Source: Fuerstiella sp. (GTDB taxonomy: Bacteria > Planctomycetota > Planctomycetia > Planctomycetales > Planctomycetaceae). From it: 64,000 nt of DNA. Position 1 is the stretch's first letter, and every line of letters starts with the position of its first letter. The notes under the pieces were generated by a model, which was not told the origin of the DNA, did not search any database, and was given only the letters and a program-made list of their open reading frames with translations. This document shows positions 26,262 to 35,001 of the stretch, in pieces. Made by a program: the position numbers and the translations under genes. The DNA is taken from assembly GCA_029245955.1 (NCBI GenBank), contig JAQWOH010000077.1:51549-115548 (forward strand), in the 5' to 3' direction.

Positions 26262-26618
26262 CTAATAAACGGCGGCCGGTCGGTGCAGGCCACTGCGCGG
26301 AGGGCTGGGAGCGATCGATTCCGGCTGTGTTGACAGGCCGTTCAGCAGGCGTTGTTCTGCAGCCTGTCGTGCTTCCGTGCGTGGCCGGGCGTAATCCCGC
26401 GGGCGGGTTGAATCCACCGGGCCGATGTCCGGACTAAGAAACGGATCCTGCTGCTGATAGGCTAGTGACTCCGAACGCGGATGGCCCGTCCACGCGACAG
26501 GCAAACGGGTGTTCATCGCAGAAATGCAGCCGCTCATAAGTACGCACACAACACTCAGAAGTATCGCTTTCGACACCTTCGCGGCCGGGCTGGTCGTGTT
26601 GCGGTCTGTGTTGAACAT
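26262..26618 (-). CDS. Small lipoprotein of unknown function
   Basis: 118 residues from the ATG at 26618 (the frame is open to 26663). A positively charged start and hydrophobic segment SKAILLSVVCVLMSGC end in a lipobox (LMSGC), so the mature protein would be lipidated at that Cys and anchored in a membrane. The rest is short, proline- and arginine-rich (QQQDPFLSPDIGPVDSTRPRDY) and probably unstructured. No family recognised. A gene of this size with a clear lipobox is likely real, but nothing shows its role. Confidence 0.6.
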   Translation of the reverse strand: MFNTDRNTTSPAAKVSKAILLSVVCVLMSGCISAMNTRLPVAWTGHPRSESLAYQQQDPFLSPDIGPVDSTRPRDYARPRTEARQAAEQRLLNGLSTQPESIAPSPPRSGLHRPAAVY

Positions 26619-26928
26619 GGTTGTGTTGCGCAAAAGTGAGCGCTGATACAGCGCGGACGTCAACCTTTAGAGGGACTGAAATTTTCAGCACGGTGAAATC
26701 TATGGGCAAACGATCTTCGGCAGCAATACCTACTGGGCAATTTTGGAGAATTGCAGGACTGTCTGTGGGGACTTACCCGGTAATGTGGATCTGCGCAACT
26801 GAATCCTTTGACAGGGTTTGCGAGACTGTCTATCGTCCCGCCTTCTGACATTGAAAGTTTGAACGGAATGGAACTTGTCAGGAACCCGAGAGGGTATGGC
26901 CAGGGACGGCCCTTTTCTCTCTTCTTGA
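26619..26928. other. Intergenic region, nothing assigned
   Basis: About 310 bases between two minus-strand genes, the upstream S1/SirB1-like fusion being to the right. No coding frame, repeat or convincing terminator with a T run was found. It should contain the promoter of the lipoprotein gene. Confidence 0.4.
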
Positions 26929-29328
26929 TCATTCAGGGGTTTCCCCGCCGGACTGCGACTTCAGCTGCCGCTGCAGCTCTGCACGCAACTCATAAAGACG
27001 GTCCGTGTTGGTACCCTCCGGCTGCTCCCTGATGAACCAGTTGGCGTCTTCCAGCGCTTCCGAGATACGGCCGGTCCGGGCCCGAAGTTCCAGTCGCCTG
27101 GCCCTTGTCTGTGGTTCACTGGTATCCAGCACGACCAGGGTTTCAAGGTACCGCAGTACGCGTTCGTCGTTCCGTTCACTTTCTGCCAGGCCCAGCAGAT
27201 TGGTCAACATTCGCTTTACGATCTGTACAGACTCCTGTTCTTCAAAGAACTCCGGAAGCAGGGGATAATTTGCTTCCTTGATCAACTGTTCTGCGTCCGC
27301 AGCACTGAGTCGCTTGCCGCGGTTGAAGACGTCGATGATCGGTTTTTCCGCATCAGGGTCTGTCGGTTCGAAACGAACGACGTAGTGGCCGGGCAATCCC
27401 AGTCCAACGACTTTCAGGTCAAGGCGCCGCGCGAGTTCAATGTAGAGAACCGACAGTGTGATAGGCAGGCCTTCCCGGTCATCGATGACTTCATTCAGAT
27501 AGCTGTTGGACTGCGTATAATATTCCCACTGACTGCCGTGAAATCCGTATTCTTCAAACAGAATCCGGTCCAGAGTACTGAGACGTTCAGTTTCTGTCGC
27601 ATCTGTACCGGCTTCAGCCCGAATCTCGTCTGCCAGCTGATCAACCCTGGCGATGTAGGCTGCCGGATCGACTTCTGCATTATCAAGGACAGCGATGAGC
27701 AGCGCCGCCTTAAGCAGGTCAGGCGATTGCTCACTTGTTTTCCGGTTCGAAGTGTCTGCCGGGCCATCGTCTGCTCCGTTACGCGTACCTGTGGACATGG
27801 CCGGTCGCCCCAACGCTGCCAGAATCTGTTTTCTGACTTTTGCAGCATGCACATCGATGGCCAGTTGACGCAAGTAAGTCGCTTTCTGCTCGAGTGCTTT
27901 GGCTTGCAGTTCAATCAGCAGCGTAGACTGTTGCTCCAGCGGCATCAGTTGTTCGATCGTCTGCTGTGAAGCCGGGCGAACGGATTTTACATGATCCAGG
28001 ATCCGGGCGATTGCGATTTTCTGATCGTCTGTGGGGCGAATGGATGGAATGGACGGCGCGACAATAAAGCGGCGGAAACCCGCGGAAGTACCGCGAAATG
28101 TCACCAGGCCGATTCGCCCGGGAGGAATATCAGTGTCGCCGGACTCTACGACCAGCTCATCATTGACATAACAGCGAAACAGATTGTCTTCTATCCTCAC
28201 CTTGAACGTATTCCAGTCCTTCGGCCGATAGGCGGTATGAGGTTCGTTGTGCAGAATCGTCCACGAGTTCAGGTCGGGGCCGTCGAATCGTGTCAGACGA
28301 ATTTTGCCCGCGCTGGGATAGAATCCGTAGTGACGGTGGCCAGCGTCGGCATGGAACGCAAGGCCAGCAGCTCCGCTTTCTTCATCCAGTTTGACATCCA
28401 CCTGAATTTCGTAAGGGCGATCGGGGGCAGCCATCGGTTGAAGACAAAGTGAACGTCCGCCGAATGCCGTGCCATAACCGTCTACCAGAATTCGACCGGC
28501 GCGCTGCCGCCAGTTAGCATCCCACAGTGTAGTCCAGCGTTTCGGGTCAAGCGCACCGATCGTCATCCACCGTTTGATCGGAATCGGCACCGGAGCTTCA
28601 AGCATCGCCTTCAGGTGACGGACTGGGATCGCGAAGCCCAGATTGCCGGTCTTCGTTGACTTCAGCGTGACCACTCCGATGACACTGCCGTTGCGGTCGA
28701 TCACCGGTTCGCCACTGCTTCCCGGTTCGATAGCAACAGACAGCTGCAGCATCGAGAGCCCGTTAATATCGTCCCGGCCGGAGAGTGTTCCGGCGTGGAC
28801 ACTGTCCCTGAATCCCCGAGGGTGTCCGGCCACAACAACGGACTCGCCGACCGCGATGTTCTGTGAATCGCCCAGTTGCAACGGAGTCAGGTCGGTGGCG
28901 TCCACTCGCAGTATCACAAGATCAAGCAGTTCGGTGGCTGTATGGACGTGAGTTACCGGTAACGACGTGCCGTCTGTGAGTTCGACACGAATCGGGCGGC
29001 GATCACCTATCACGTGTCGAGCGGTGGCGATAAGTCCATCTGACGATATGACAAAGCCGGTCCCTTGTCCGGAACTTCCAGGACCACGGCCTGTGGCGTG
29101 AACAACAACCAATGACTGCTTCACCTCTCTTGCCAAGTCAGGAAGTGACCGTTCCGGCTTCTTGTCAGCACCGCCAGCAGGCGATCGTGCAGGTTCATGT
29201 CCCGCTGGCTGCAACGCCTCCGCGAATGACGGACAGTACGTGAACAGCATGACAAGAGAAAGATAACGGAGGGGCGAACCGTAATTCCGGCCGCGGAGCC
29301 ACGTTTGCAGGTGATGTGAAGAAAACAA
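26929..29328 (-). CDS. Secreted trypsin-like protease fused to a lectin-like and a SirB1/transglutaminase-like domain
   Basis: 799 residues. The most upstream start is TTG at 29328 with GGGAG before it; the segment YLSLVMLFTYCPSFAEA then acts as signal peptide. A Deg/HtrA-like S1 domain (about residues 65-245) has the full triad: His105 in ATARHVI, Asp136 in LLDLVILRVD and Ser205 in GSSGEPV. A concanavalin-like beta domain of the DUF1080 type follows (about 265-410). The C-terminal part holds a SirB1-type transglutaminase-like domain (RILFEEYGFHG...REGLPITLSVLYIELARRL, GLPGHYVVRF) and ends in TPR-like helices. Three catalytic or binding modules in one exported chain; the substrate is unknown. 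Confidence 0.88.
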   Translation of the reverse strand: MFSSHHLQTWLRGRNYGSPLRYLSLVMLFTYCPSFAEALQPAGHEPARSPAGGADKKPERSLPDLAREVKQSLVVVHATGRGPGSSGQGTGFVISSDGLIATARHVIGDRRPIRVELTDGTSLPVTHVHTATELLDLVILRVDATDLTPLQLGDSQNIAVGESVVVAGHPRGFRDSVHAGTLSGRDDINGLSMLQLSVAIEPGSSGEPVIDRNGSVIGVVTLKSTKTGNLGFAIPVRHLKAMLEAPVPIPIKRWMTIGALDPKRWTTLWDANWRQRAGRILVDGYGTAFGGRSLCLQPMAAPDRPYEIQVDVKLDEESGAAGLAFHADAGHRHYGFYPSAGKIRLTRFDGPDLNSWTILHNEPHTAYRPKDWNTFKVRIEDNLFRCYVNDELVVESGDTDIPPGRIGLVTFRGTSAGFRRFIVAPSIPSIRPTDDQKIAIARILDHVKSVRPASQQTIEQLMPLEQQSTLLIELQAKALEQKATYLRQLAIDVHAAKVRKQILAALGRPAMSTGTRNGADDGPADTSNRKTSEQSPDLLKAALLIAVLDNAEVDPAAYIARVDQLADEIRAEAGTDATETERLSTLDRILFEEYGFHGSQWEYYTQSNSYLNEVIDDREGLPITLSVLYIELARRLDLKVVGLGLPGHYVVRFEPTDPDAEKPIIDVFNRGKRLSAADAEQLIKEANYPLLPEFFEEQESVQIVKRMLTNLLGLAESERNDERVLRYLETLVVLDTSEPQTRARRLELRARTGRISEALEDANWFIREQPEGTNTDRLYELRAELQRQLKSQSGGETPE

Positions 29329-29609
29329 CCTTTTCTCCCGAAACCACAGTAAGGTAATTACGTTAATACAATATCAGGAACGTCGTAGTGTGGCACAATC
29401 GCTCCGCTGTCGGCAGTCACGTGCGGGACGGATCGTGTTTGAATTCACTGAATTAGACGTCAACGGAAGAAGATACGAGGGAATTACCGATCATTCCGAC
29501 AAGATTGTCGCGGACGGGCCGTTACAAATATTGACGACTGGAATTCAGGGTACAATCCATCGTAGAATCGGTAACAGGTTCTGAAAATGCTGGACGAACA
29601 GGCTCGACA

Positions 29610-31643
29610 ATGAATCGAATTCTGCTGCTGATATGCTGTATTTGTGGAACAATACAGGCGGATGCGGCCCCTGATCAGGGCACACTGGCCGCTCGGCAGT
29701 CGCAGCTTGACAGCGCACTCAGCAAAGTGTCGCCCGCATTGGTTGCTGTGCAGGATGGTCATGGTGCCGGTAGTGGAGTTGTCGTTTCCGCGGACGGAAT
29801 TGTGCTGACGGCGTCCCATGTGGTCGACAGTCGTCGTGGTCGCTCTTCCGGTCGATTGCACGTCGTGTTTCCGGACGGTGGTGTCTATCGAGCTGAACTA
29901 CTCGGCATGAACCGATCAGTTGACGCTGCGATGCTGAAAATCACAGAACGACCTCGCAAGAGAAAATCGTTTCCTCATGTGGACCTCGGAAAATCCGGTG
30001 AACTGCGACGCGGAGACTGGTGCTTTGCTCTCGGACATCCCGGTGGATACCAGAAGGAGCGTCCGGCCCCGGTAAGGCTTGGTCGTGTTCTTTCGGCCGG
30101 CCATCGTACCGTCGTGTCCGACTGTGCCATTGTGCTGGGTGATTCGGGCGGTCCATTGTTTGATCTTTCAGGTGATCTGATCGGCATCCACAGCATGATT
30201 ACAGAGGTGATCGTGGAAAACCGCCATGTGGCCGTCGATGCGTTCCGCCGTGATCGTGATCGGATGGAAAACCGTGAGCGCTGGGGCAAGCTGAGCGCGC
30301 ATGATAACGATCTGGTTGAGACATCGTTTGTCGGCATGGTTCTGCGTTGGCGCAACTTCACTCCCGAAGTTGCAAGCGTGGTGCGGAATAGTCCGGCTGA
30401 TGAAGCGGGAATTCGTCCTGGCGATTTGCTGCTGAGGTTCGCCGGTCAGGCATTCGCCGACCCGTTGGCGCTCAGTACGCTGCTGGCTGACGTTGCGGAA
30501 GATCAGCACGTGAAAGTTCGTATCGACCGCGTGGGGCGGGAAACAGACCTTGCGATGACAACCGGTCATAAACCGACGGATGAAGAGCTTGCTCAGCGGG
30601 ACGACGATGACCGCCGCCCTACGCGTCTCGAAGTGGAACGTGTCAAGGAATTGAGGAATCAACTGACCTCCCTTCGTCGGGTAGGGCCCTACGAAAAACG
30701 CAGCACCGAAGAACTGGACCGTTTTCTGCCGGCGGTCGGGCAGGCAACCGGCGGTGTCGTGGAATTTCGCGAACTCGGCCAGACGCTTGCACTGGGGACT
30801 GTGATGAGCGCCGACGGCTATATCCTGACAAAGGCCAGTGAACTGGAAAATGTCATTGACCCCGAATGCATCCTGTCCGACGGTCGGCGTCTCAAGATGC
30901 AGGAAGTGGCCGTTGACCGCGCATTTGATCTGATGCTCGTGAAAGTGGACGCGAACAATCTGCACCCGGTTCAGTGGTCGAAGGCAGGCTCACCGGCGGC
31001 TGGTCGCATACTGATAACCACGGACTCACGAGGTACGCCGCTGCTGCCGGGTGTTGTAAGTGTTGCAGCCCGAACGCTGACAACGTCATCGAAAGGATTT
31101 CTGGGAGTGCGAATGGACATGGTGCCGAGATCACGGTACGTGCTGCTTGCCGAAGTACTTCCCGGTGGTGCTGCCGAGCGAAATGGTCTGAGGAAAGACG
31201 ATATCGTTCAGGCCATCAATGGAACCCAGATTCGTAACACCTTTCAGATGAGCAATATTGTTGGTGCGGTGGCACCGAATCAGAAGATCTCATTAAGATT
31301 TCAGCGCGGTGATAAGGTGCGGACGGTCAATATCGTGCTGACTCCGCAGTTCGTATCACCTGACGGCGACGTCATGCTGGACCGATACAGGAAGAAGGAG
31401 AATCTTGGTAAGTTTGCCAGTGCTCATAATTCCGGTTTCCCTGAGGTGCTGCAGCACGACACGGATCTGTTTCCTCATCAGTGCGGTGGTCCGTTGTTTG
31501 ATATCTCGGGCAACGCTGTCGGGCTGAACATCGCTCGTGCCGCCCGGATCACCAGTTACGCCATTCCGGCCAACGCTGTTCTGCGAGTCTTTGAAGAACT
31601 GAAGAACAAAGGCGATGCGTCGCTGCTGAAAGAAGCCTCCTGA
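29610..31643 (+). CDS. Secreted tandem protein: active trypsin-like protease-PDZ plus degenerate protease-PDZ half
   Basis: 677 residues with a signal peptide (MNRILLLICCICGTIQADA). The first half is an HtrA-like S1C domain with His70 (LTASHVV), Asp105 (DAAMLKI) and Ser179 (LGDSGGPLF), followed by a PDZ domain around 240-325. The second half repeats the fold but the His is gone (YILTKASEL), the Asp is kept (DLMLVKVD), and the nucleophile is Cys625 in HQCGGPLFD. A second PDZ domain (GFLGVRMDMVPRSRYVLLAE) is inserted before that nucleophile loop. The second half is therefore probably not a normal serine protease. Divergent from the S1/SirB1-like gene, 281 bp apart. Confidence 0.88.
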   Translation: MNRILLLICCICGTIQADAAPDQGTLAARQSQLDSALSKVSPALVAVQDGHGAGSGVVVSADGIVLTASHVVDSRRGRSSGRLHVVFPDGGVYRAELLGMNRSVDAAMLKITERPRKRKSFPHVDLGKSGELRRGDWCFALGHPGGYQKERPAPVRLGRVLSAGHRTVVSDCAIVLGDSGGPLFDLSGDLIGIHSMITEVIVENRHVAVDAFRRDRDRMENRERWGKLSAHDNDLVETSFVGMVLRWRNFTPEVASVVRNSPADEAGIRPGDLLLRFAGQAFADPLALSTLLADVAEDQHVKVRIDRVGRETDLAMTTGHKPTDEELAQRDDDDRRPTRLEVERVKELRNQLTSLRRVGPYEKRSTEELDRFLPAVGQATGGVVEFRELGQTLALGTVMSADGYILTKASELENVIDPECILSDGRRLKMQEVAVDRAFDLMLVKVDANNLHPVQWSKAGSPAAGRILITTDSRGTPLLPGVVSVAARTLTTSSKGFLGVRMDMVPRSRYVLLAEVLPGGAAERNGLRKDDIVQAINGTQIRNTFQMSNIVGAVAPNQKISLRFQRGDKVRTVNIVLTPQFVSPDGDVMLDRYRKKENLGKFASAHNSGFPEVLQHDTDLFPHQCGGPLFDISGNAVGLNIARAARITSYAIPANAVLRVFEELKNKGDASLLKEAS

Positions 31644-32209
31644 CCTGGCCGAGACGTCTCGAAGAGTGATGGCGTGGCAGGCTGTGCTGCAGTATTTGTC
31701 GCGATCACTAGCCGATTTTGAGCGGATTCTTGATGTCGTTAAGAAACGATGGAATACGGCCATTCTGCTCACCGGCAGAACAAAACAATCGTGCCATCTT
31801 GTGTGAAAACGAGTTAACATCGGACAAATACCGGTGGAATCGTCGGGTTTTGCCACAGGTTACAAAGAACGGGCGAAATATGTGAAAACAGCAGACAATC
31901 GGGTCGTTGCTTCAGATCTCATTGATCAGTTCCGATATCGATCGTAGACTGGGCATACAGGCGAAGGGGCTGTGGCTCCGAATTAACAAACGGTTATCAA
32001 TTTGTGCGACGTCTCACAACGAGGCGCGATTTGTCGGAGACGGCAGGGACGGAATCACACAATTTGAGGCCGCCGGTCTGCTGGAACGAACAGGACAAAA
32101 CGAACATTCAGAGTTTGGTGTTGAGACCTGCCTGCGACCGAATTGCTCAGAATGACGTTAACAGAAATACCAATGCCACCGGGATTCACTGGACGTTCGG
32201 AGTTACTCA
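31644..32209. other. Intergenic region upstream of the 20-kb operon
   Basis: About 565 bases before the coiled-coil gene that opens the long plus-strand gene series. No open frame here has codon use or motifs that I can support. The promoter of the operon most likely lies here. No obvious operator palindrome was seen. Confidence 0.45.
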
Positions 32210-33871
32210 ATGGCTGACGCACCGAAATCAACAACATTGCTGGGACGAGTGAAGACGCGGCTGCAGGTCGTGTCCGTGGCTAAGGCTCTGTACGTCGCCA
32301 GCATTGCTGTGTTGGCAGTCGCCGTCGTAGCCGTGTTGCTGAGCCGTTTGCTGGGGCTGATACCTCAGTCTCAGGAGCAACCGCTGTGGTTGATGAGTAT
32401 ACCGGCGTTTGCTGTGCTGCTGGCCGGCCTCTTTCACCGTCGGGTGGAGCAGCAGACAGCTGCTCGTGCGGTGGACGAACATGCCCAAACCAAAGACTTG
32501 TTTCTGACTCTGTCATCGTTGTCGTCATCGGCGGGCGAGTACCAGCCATTGGTGAGATCATTTGCGGAACAGCGTGCAGAGCAGATCGTTCCTGACGATG
32601 TGGTTCCATTTCGATTTGGTGAACGAATTGCCAGGGTGGTCGCTGTCGCAGGTGCCTTTGCTCTGTCAGTATGGTTGACGCCGCAGCTGGATCCTTTTGG
32701 CAAAGTAGAGGCCGCAACAAAAACTGAGAAGCAGCGGGTGGAAATTGAAGCGATTCACAAGGAGGCTCTATCCAGAGCGGATCGTTTAGAGAAGGAAGCG
32801 GAACGCTCGGAAGAGGAATCCGGGGAGATCAAAGACCGCATCAACGAAATGAAGTCTGACTTCCGCAGGATGCAGCCGAAGAAAGTGGAATCCAATACCA
32901 GGGTGCTGGATTCGCACCGCATGGATCTTGGAGACATGTGGAAGTCCGTCAGCAATGATCAGTTGCGTCGCATGATGAATCAGCCGATTTCCAAACAGCA
33001 GCTTGGTGGATCACGCAGCCAGAAAATGAATGAGTGGCTGAAGGACCTGCAGGAAGGCAAGACGGAAAGTCTGCAACAGGAGTTGAAGAAAGCTCAACAG
33101 ACAATGCAGGCGATGATGGAAGCGAAAGATCCTGAAGCACGGAAAAAACTGGCCAGCGAGCTTCAGCGGGAGCTTCAGGATTTACAGAAATTTGCCGAGG
33201 ACAAGGCGGGATCCAAGGAGCTTGCATCGGCGCTCAGCAAGGCGATGAAGTCGCTGCAGGCGGCGAAGAATCCGGGTGAGGATTCTGAGCGACTGGAGCT
33301 CAGCAAGGATGCCATGGAAGCACTCAAACAGTCGCTTGAACTATCTGAAAAGGAAATGGAGCAGGTGGCTCAGGCAGCGAAAGACCTGAAGAAGCTGGAA
33401 GATGCCATGAAGACGCTGCAACAGGCTCAGAAGTTGAACGACAAGGGTCAGCTTGACGGTGCCAAGTGCGAGGGCTGTGAATCACTTGATGATTACGCCG
33501 AAATGTATGCGGCAATGATGGGCGAAGGTGCGGGTGAGGGGGATAAGGATGTCAACGATGGCGGTCGTGGTGTTGGGCGCGGGGGCGAGTCTGCCGAAGA
33601 TGACAGCGATCCTGAAGGTTACAAAAAGGAAAAAGAAAAGCTTCAGATTCAGGCCGGGAAAATATTGCTTTCCATCAAGACAAAAGAGTATGCCGAAGAA
33701 CTGGATTTCGATCCGGAGAAGATTCGCCAGTATCAGAAGAGTGTCAAGTCTCTGAAATCGAGCGTTCAGTCGGCCATAGATTCCGAAGAAATCCCGCCCG
33801 GTTATGTTGACGGCATCAAGGGCTATTTCGACAAGATCGAAGATGTGGATCCCAAGCTGAAGGCCAGGTGA
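32210..33871 (+). CDS. Coiled-coil membrane protein of unknown function
   Basis: 553 residues. Three hydrophobic segments occupy the N-terminal third (LYVASIAVLAVAVVAVLLS near 28-46, LWLMSIPAFAVLLAGLF near 63-79, and a third near 142-158). The rest is highly charged coiled coil with many Glu, Lys and Gln (RADRLEKEAERSEEESGE, MEQVAQAAKDLKKLEDAM), interrupted by a short CEGCESLD motif and a Gly-rich stretch near 440-460. No known family is claimed. It overlaps the next gene by the GTGA at 33868 if that GTG is used as start, so it is likely the first gene of the operon. Confidence 0.75.
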   Translation: MADAPKSTTLLGRVKTRLQVVSVAKALYVASIAVLAVAVVAVLLSRLLGLIPQSQEQPLWLMSIPAFAVLLAGLFHRRVEQQTAARAVDEHAQTKDLFLTLSSLSSSAGEYQPLVRSFAEQRAEQIVPDDVVPFRFGERIARVVAVAGAFALSVWLTPQLDPFGKVEAATKTEKQRVEIEAIHKEALSRADRLEKEAERSEEESGEIKDRINEMKSDFRRMQPKKVESNTRVLDSHRMDLGDMWKSVSNDQLRRMMNQPISKQQLGGSRSQKMNEWLKDLQEGKTESLQQELKKAQQTMQAMMEAKDPEARKKLASELQRELQDLQKFAEDKAGSKELASALSKAMKSLQAAKNPGEDSERLELSKDAMEALKQSLELSEKEMEQVAQAAKDLKKLEDAMKTLQQAQKLNDKGQLDGAKCEGCESLDDYAEMYAAMMGEGAGEGDKDVNDGGRGVGRGGESAEDDSDPEGYKKEKEKLQIQAGKILLSIKTKEYAEELDFDPEKIRQYQKSVKSLKSSVQSAIDSEEIPPGYVDGIKGYFDKIEDVDPKLKAR

Positions 33872-33954
33872 CGTCGGTAGTTCGTTTGGATCGAGGTACA
33901 GCTGTTGAGAGTTCTTCACAGCGCGGCCCGCTGAGGCCAGGAACGGCCGCTGCC

Positions 33955-35001
33955 ATGCCAAAGCCCGGGTCTTCAGTTGTTGTTCTATGTGTGCTCGTTC
34001 TGCTTGCGGTTGCGTTGACGGTCGTTCCTCCATCGTCGAATGACGGGAACAGCGGCACACAGCAGCTTGTTGTCTATTGCGCTCACGATGCAACGCACGC
34101 GGCATCCGTTATCCGACGCTTTGAACGGAAAACTGGTATTCTGGTCGATGTGCGATTTGACGAAGAAGCCAATAAGTCACTGGGGCTGACAAATCTGCTG
34201 ATTGCGGAAAAAGCGAATCCACGTTGTGATGTGTTCTGGAACAACCAGACGCTGGGCACAATCCGACTGATGGCCAATGATGTGCTTCAGCCTTATGTCA
34301 GCGTCAATGCTGATCGAATTCCCGATAACTTTCGCAATGCAGATGGCTACTGGACTGGATTCGCAGCGCGATTGCGCGTGTACATCGTAAACACGGACAA
34401 TCTGTCAGCTACTGAAAACGATGTTGCTGCAGCGCTGAATCGCGATTCCCTGCGGCGAGTCGCAATTGCTCAGCCGCTGTTCGGCACGACGTTGTCGCAC
34501 TATTCCGTGCTGATGGATCAGTGGGGGATGGAACGGCTGAAGCGATGGCATAATTCCATTCACAAACGTGGCATTCGTGAAGTTCGCGGCAACTCAATGA
34601 CCCGGGATCTGGTTGTCGAAGGTATCTGCGATATCGGTTTCACTGATACCGATGACGCATTTGCCGCTATGGACGATGGCCGGCCTGTGGATATTGTTCC
34701 TGTGCGAGTGGAAAGCGGCCGGACAGTCTGTCTGCCGAATTCCGTGGCGTTGATCAGGAATTGTTCCCATCCGGCCGCCGCGAAGAAGTTCATCGACTAT
34801 TTGTTGTCGGCGGAATCTGAACTGATGATGGCGAATTCATCCGCACGTCAGATACCGCTTGGGCCAGTTGACGAGCTGCAGCTGCCATCGGAATTACGCC
34901 GACTGCAGATGTGGGCCGCCGACGGTGTGATGCTGGAGGGTGCCGCCAGCGTCAATCAGCAGGTACTGGACTGGCTCACAATGGAGTACACAGGGCGATG
35001 A
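33955..35001 (+). CDS. ABC importer substrate-binding protein (FbpA-like)
   Basis: 348 residues from the ATG at 33955; a GTG at 33868 overlapping the previous stop is an alternative start. The N-terminal hydrophobic segment VVVLCVLVLLAVALTVV exports or anchors it. The periplasmic-binding fold follows: QQLVVYCAHDATHAASVIRRF, FERKTGILVDVRFDEEA and NPRCDVFWNNQTLGTI, with GICDIGFTDTDDAFAAMDDG and HPAAAKKFIDYLLS near the end. This pattern is that of ferric iron, thiamine or phosphonate binding proteins (FbpA/ThiB/PhnS group). The substrate is not settled, as the ferric-binding tyrosine pair is not obvious. Confidence 0.85.
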   Translation: MPKPGSSVVVLCVLVLLAVALTVVPPSSNDGNSGTQQLVVYCAHDATHAASVIRRFERKTGILVDVRFDEEANKSLGLTNLLIAEKANPRCDVFWNNQTLGTIRLMANDVLQPYVSVNADRIPDNFRNADGYWTGFAARLRVYIVNTDNLSATENDVAAALNRDSLRRVAIAQPLFGTTLSHYSVLMDQWGMERLKRWHNSIHKRGIREVRGNSMTRDLVVEGICDIGFTDTDDAFAAMDDGRPVDIVPVRVESGRTVCLPNSVALIRNCSHPAAAKKFIDYLLSAESELMMANSSARQIPLGPVDELQLPSELRRLQMWAADGVMLEGAASVNQQVLDWLTMEYTGR

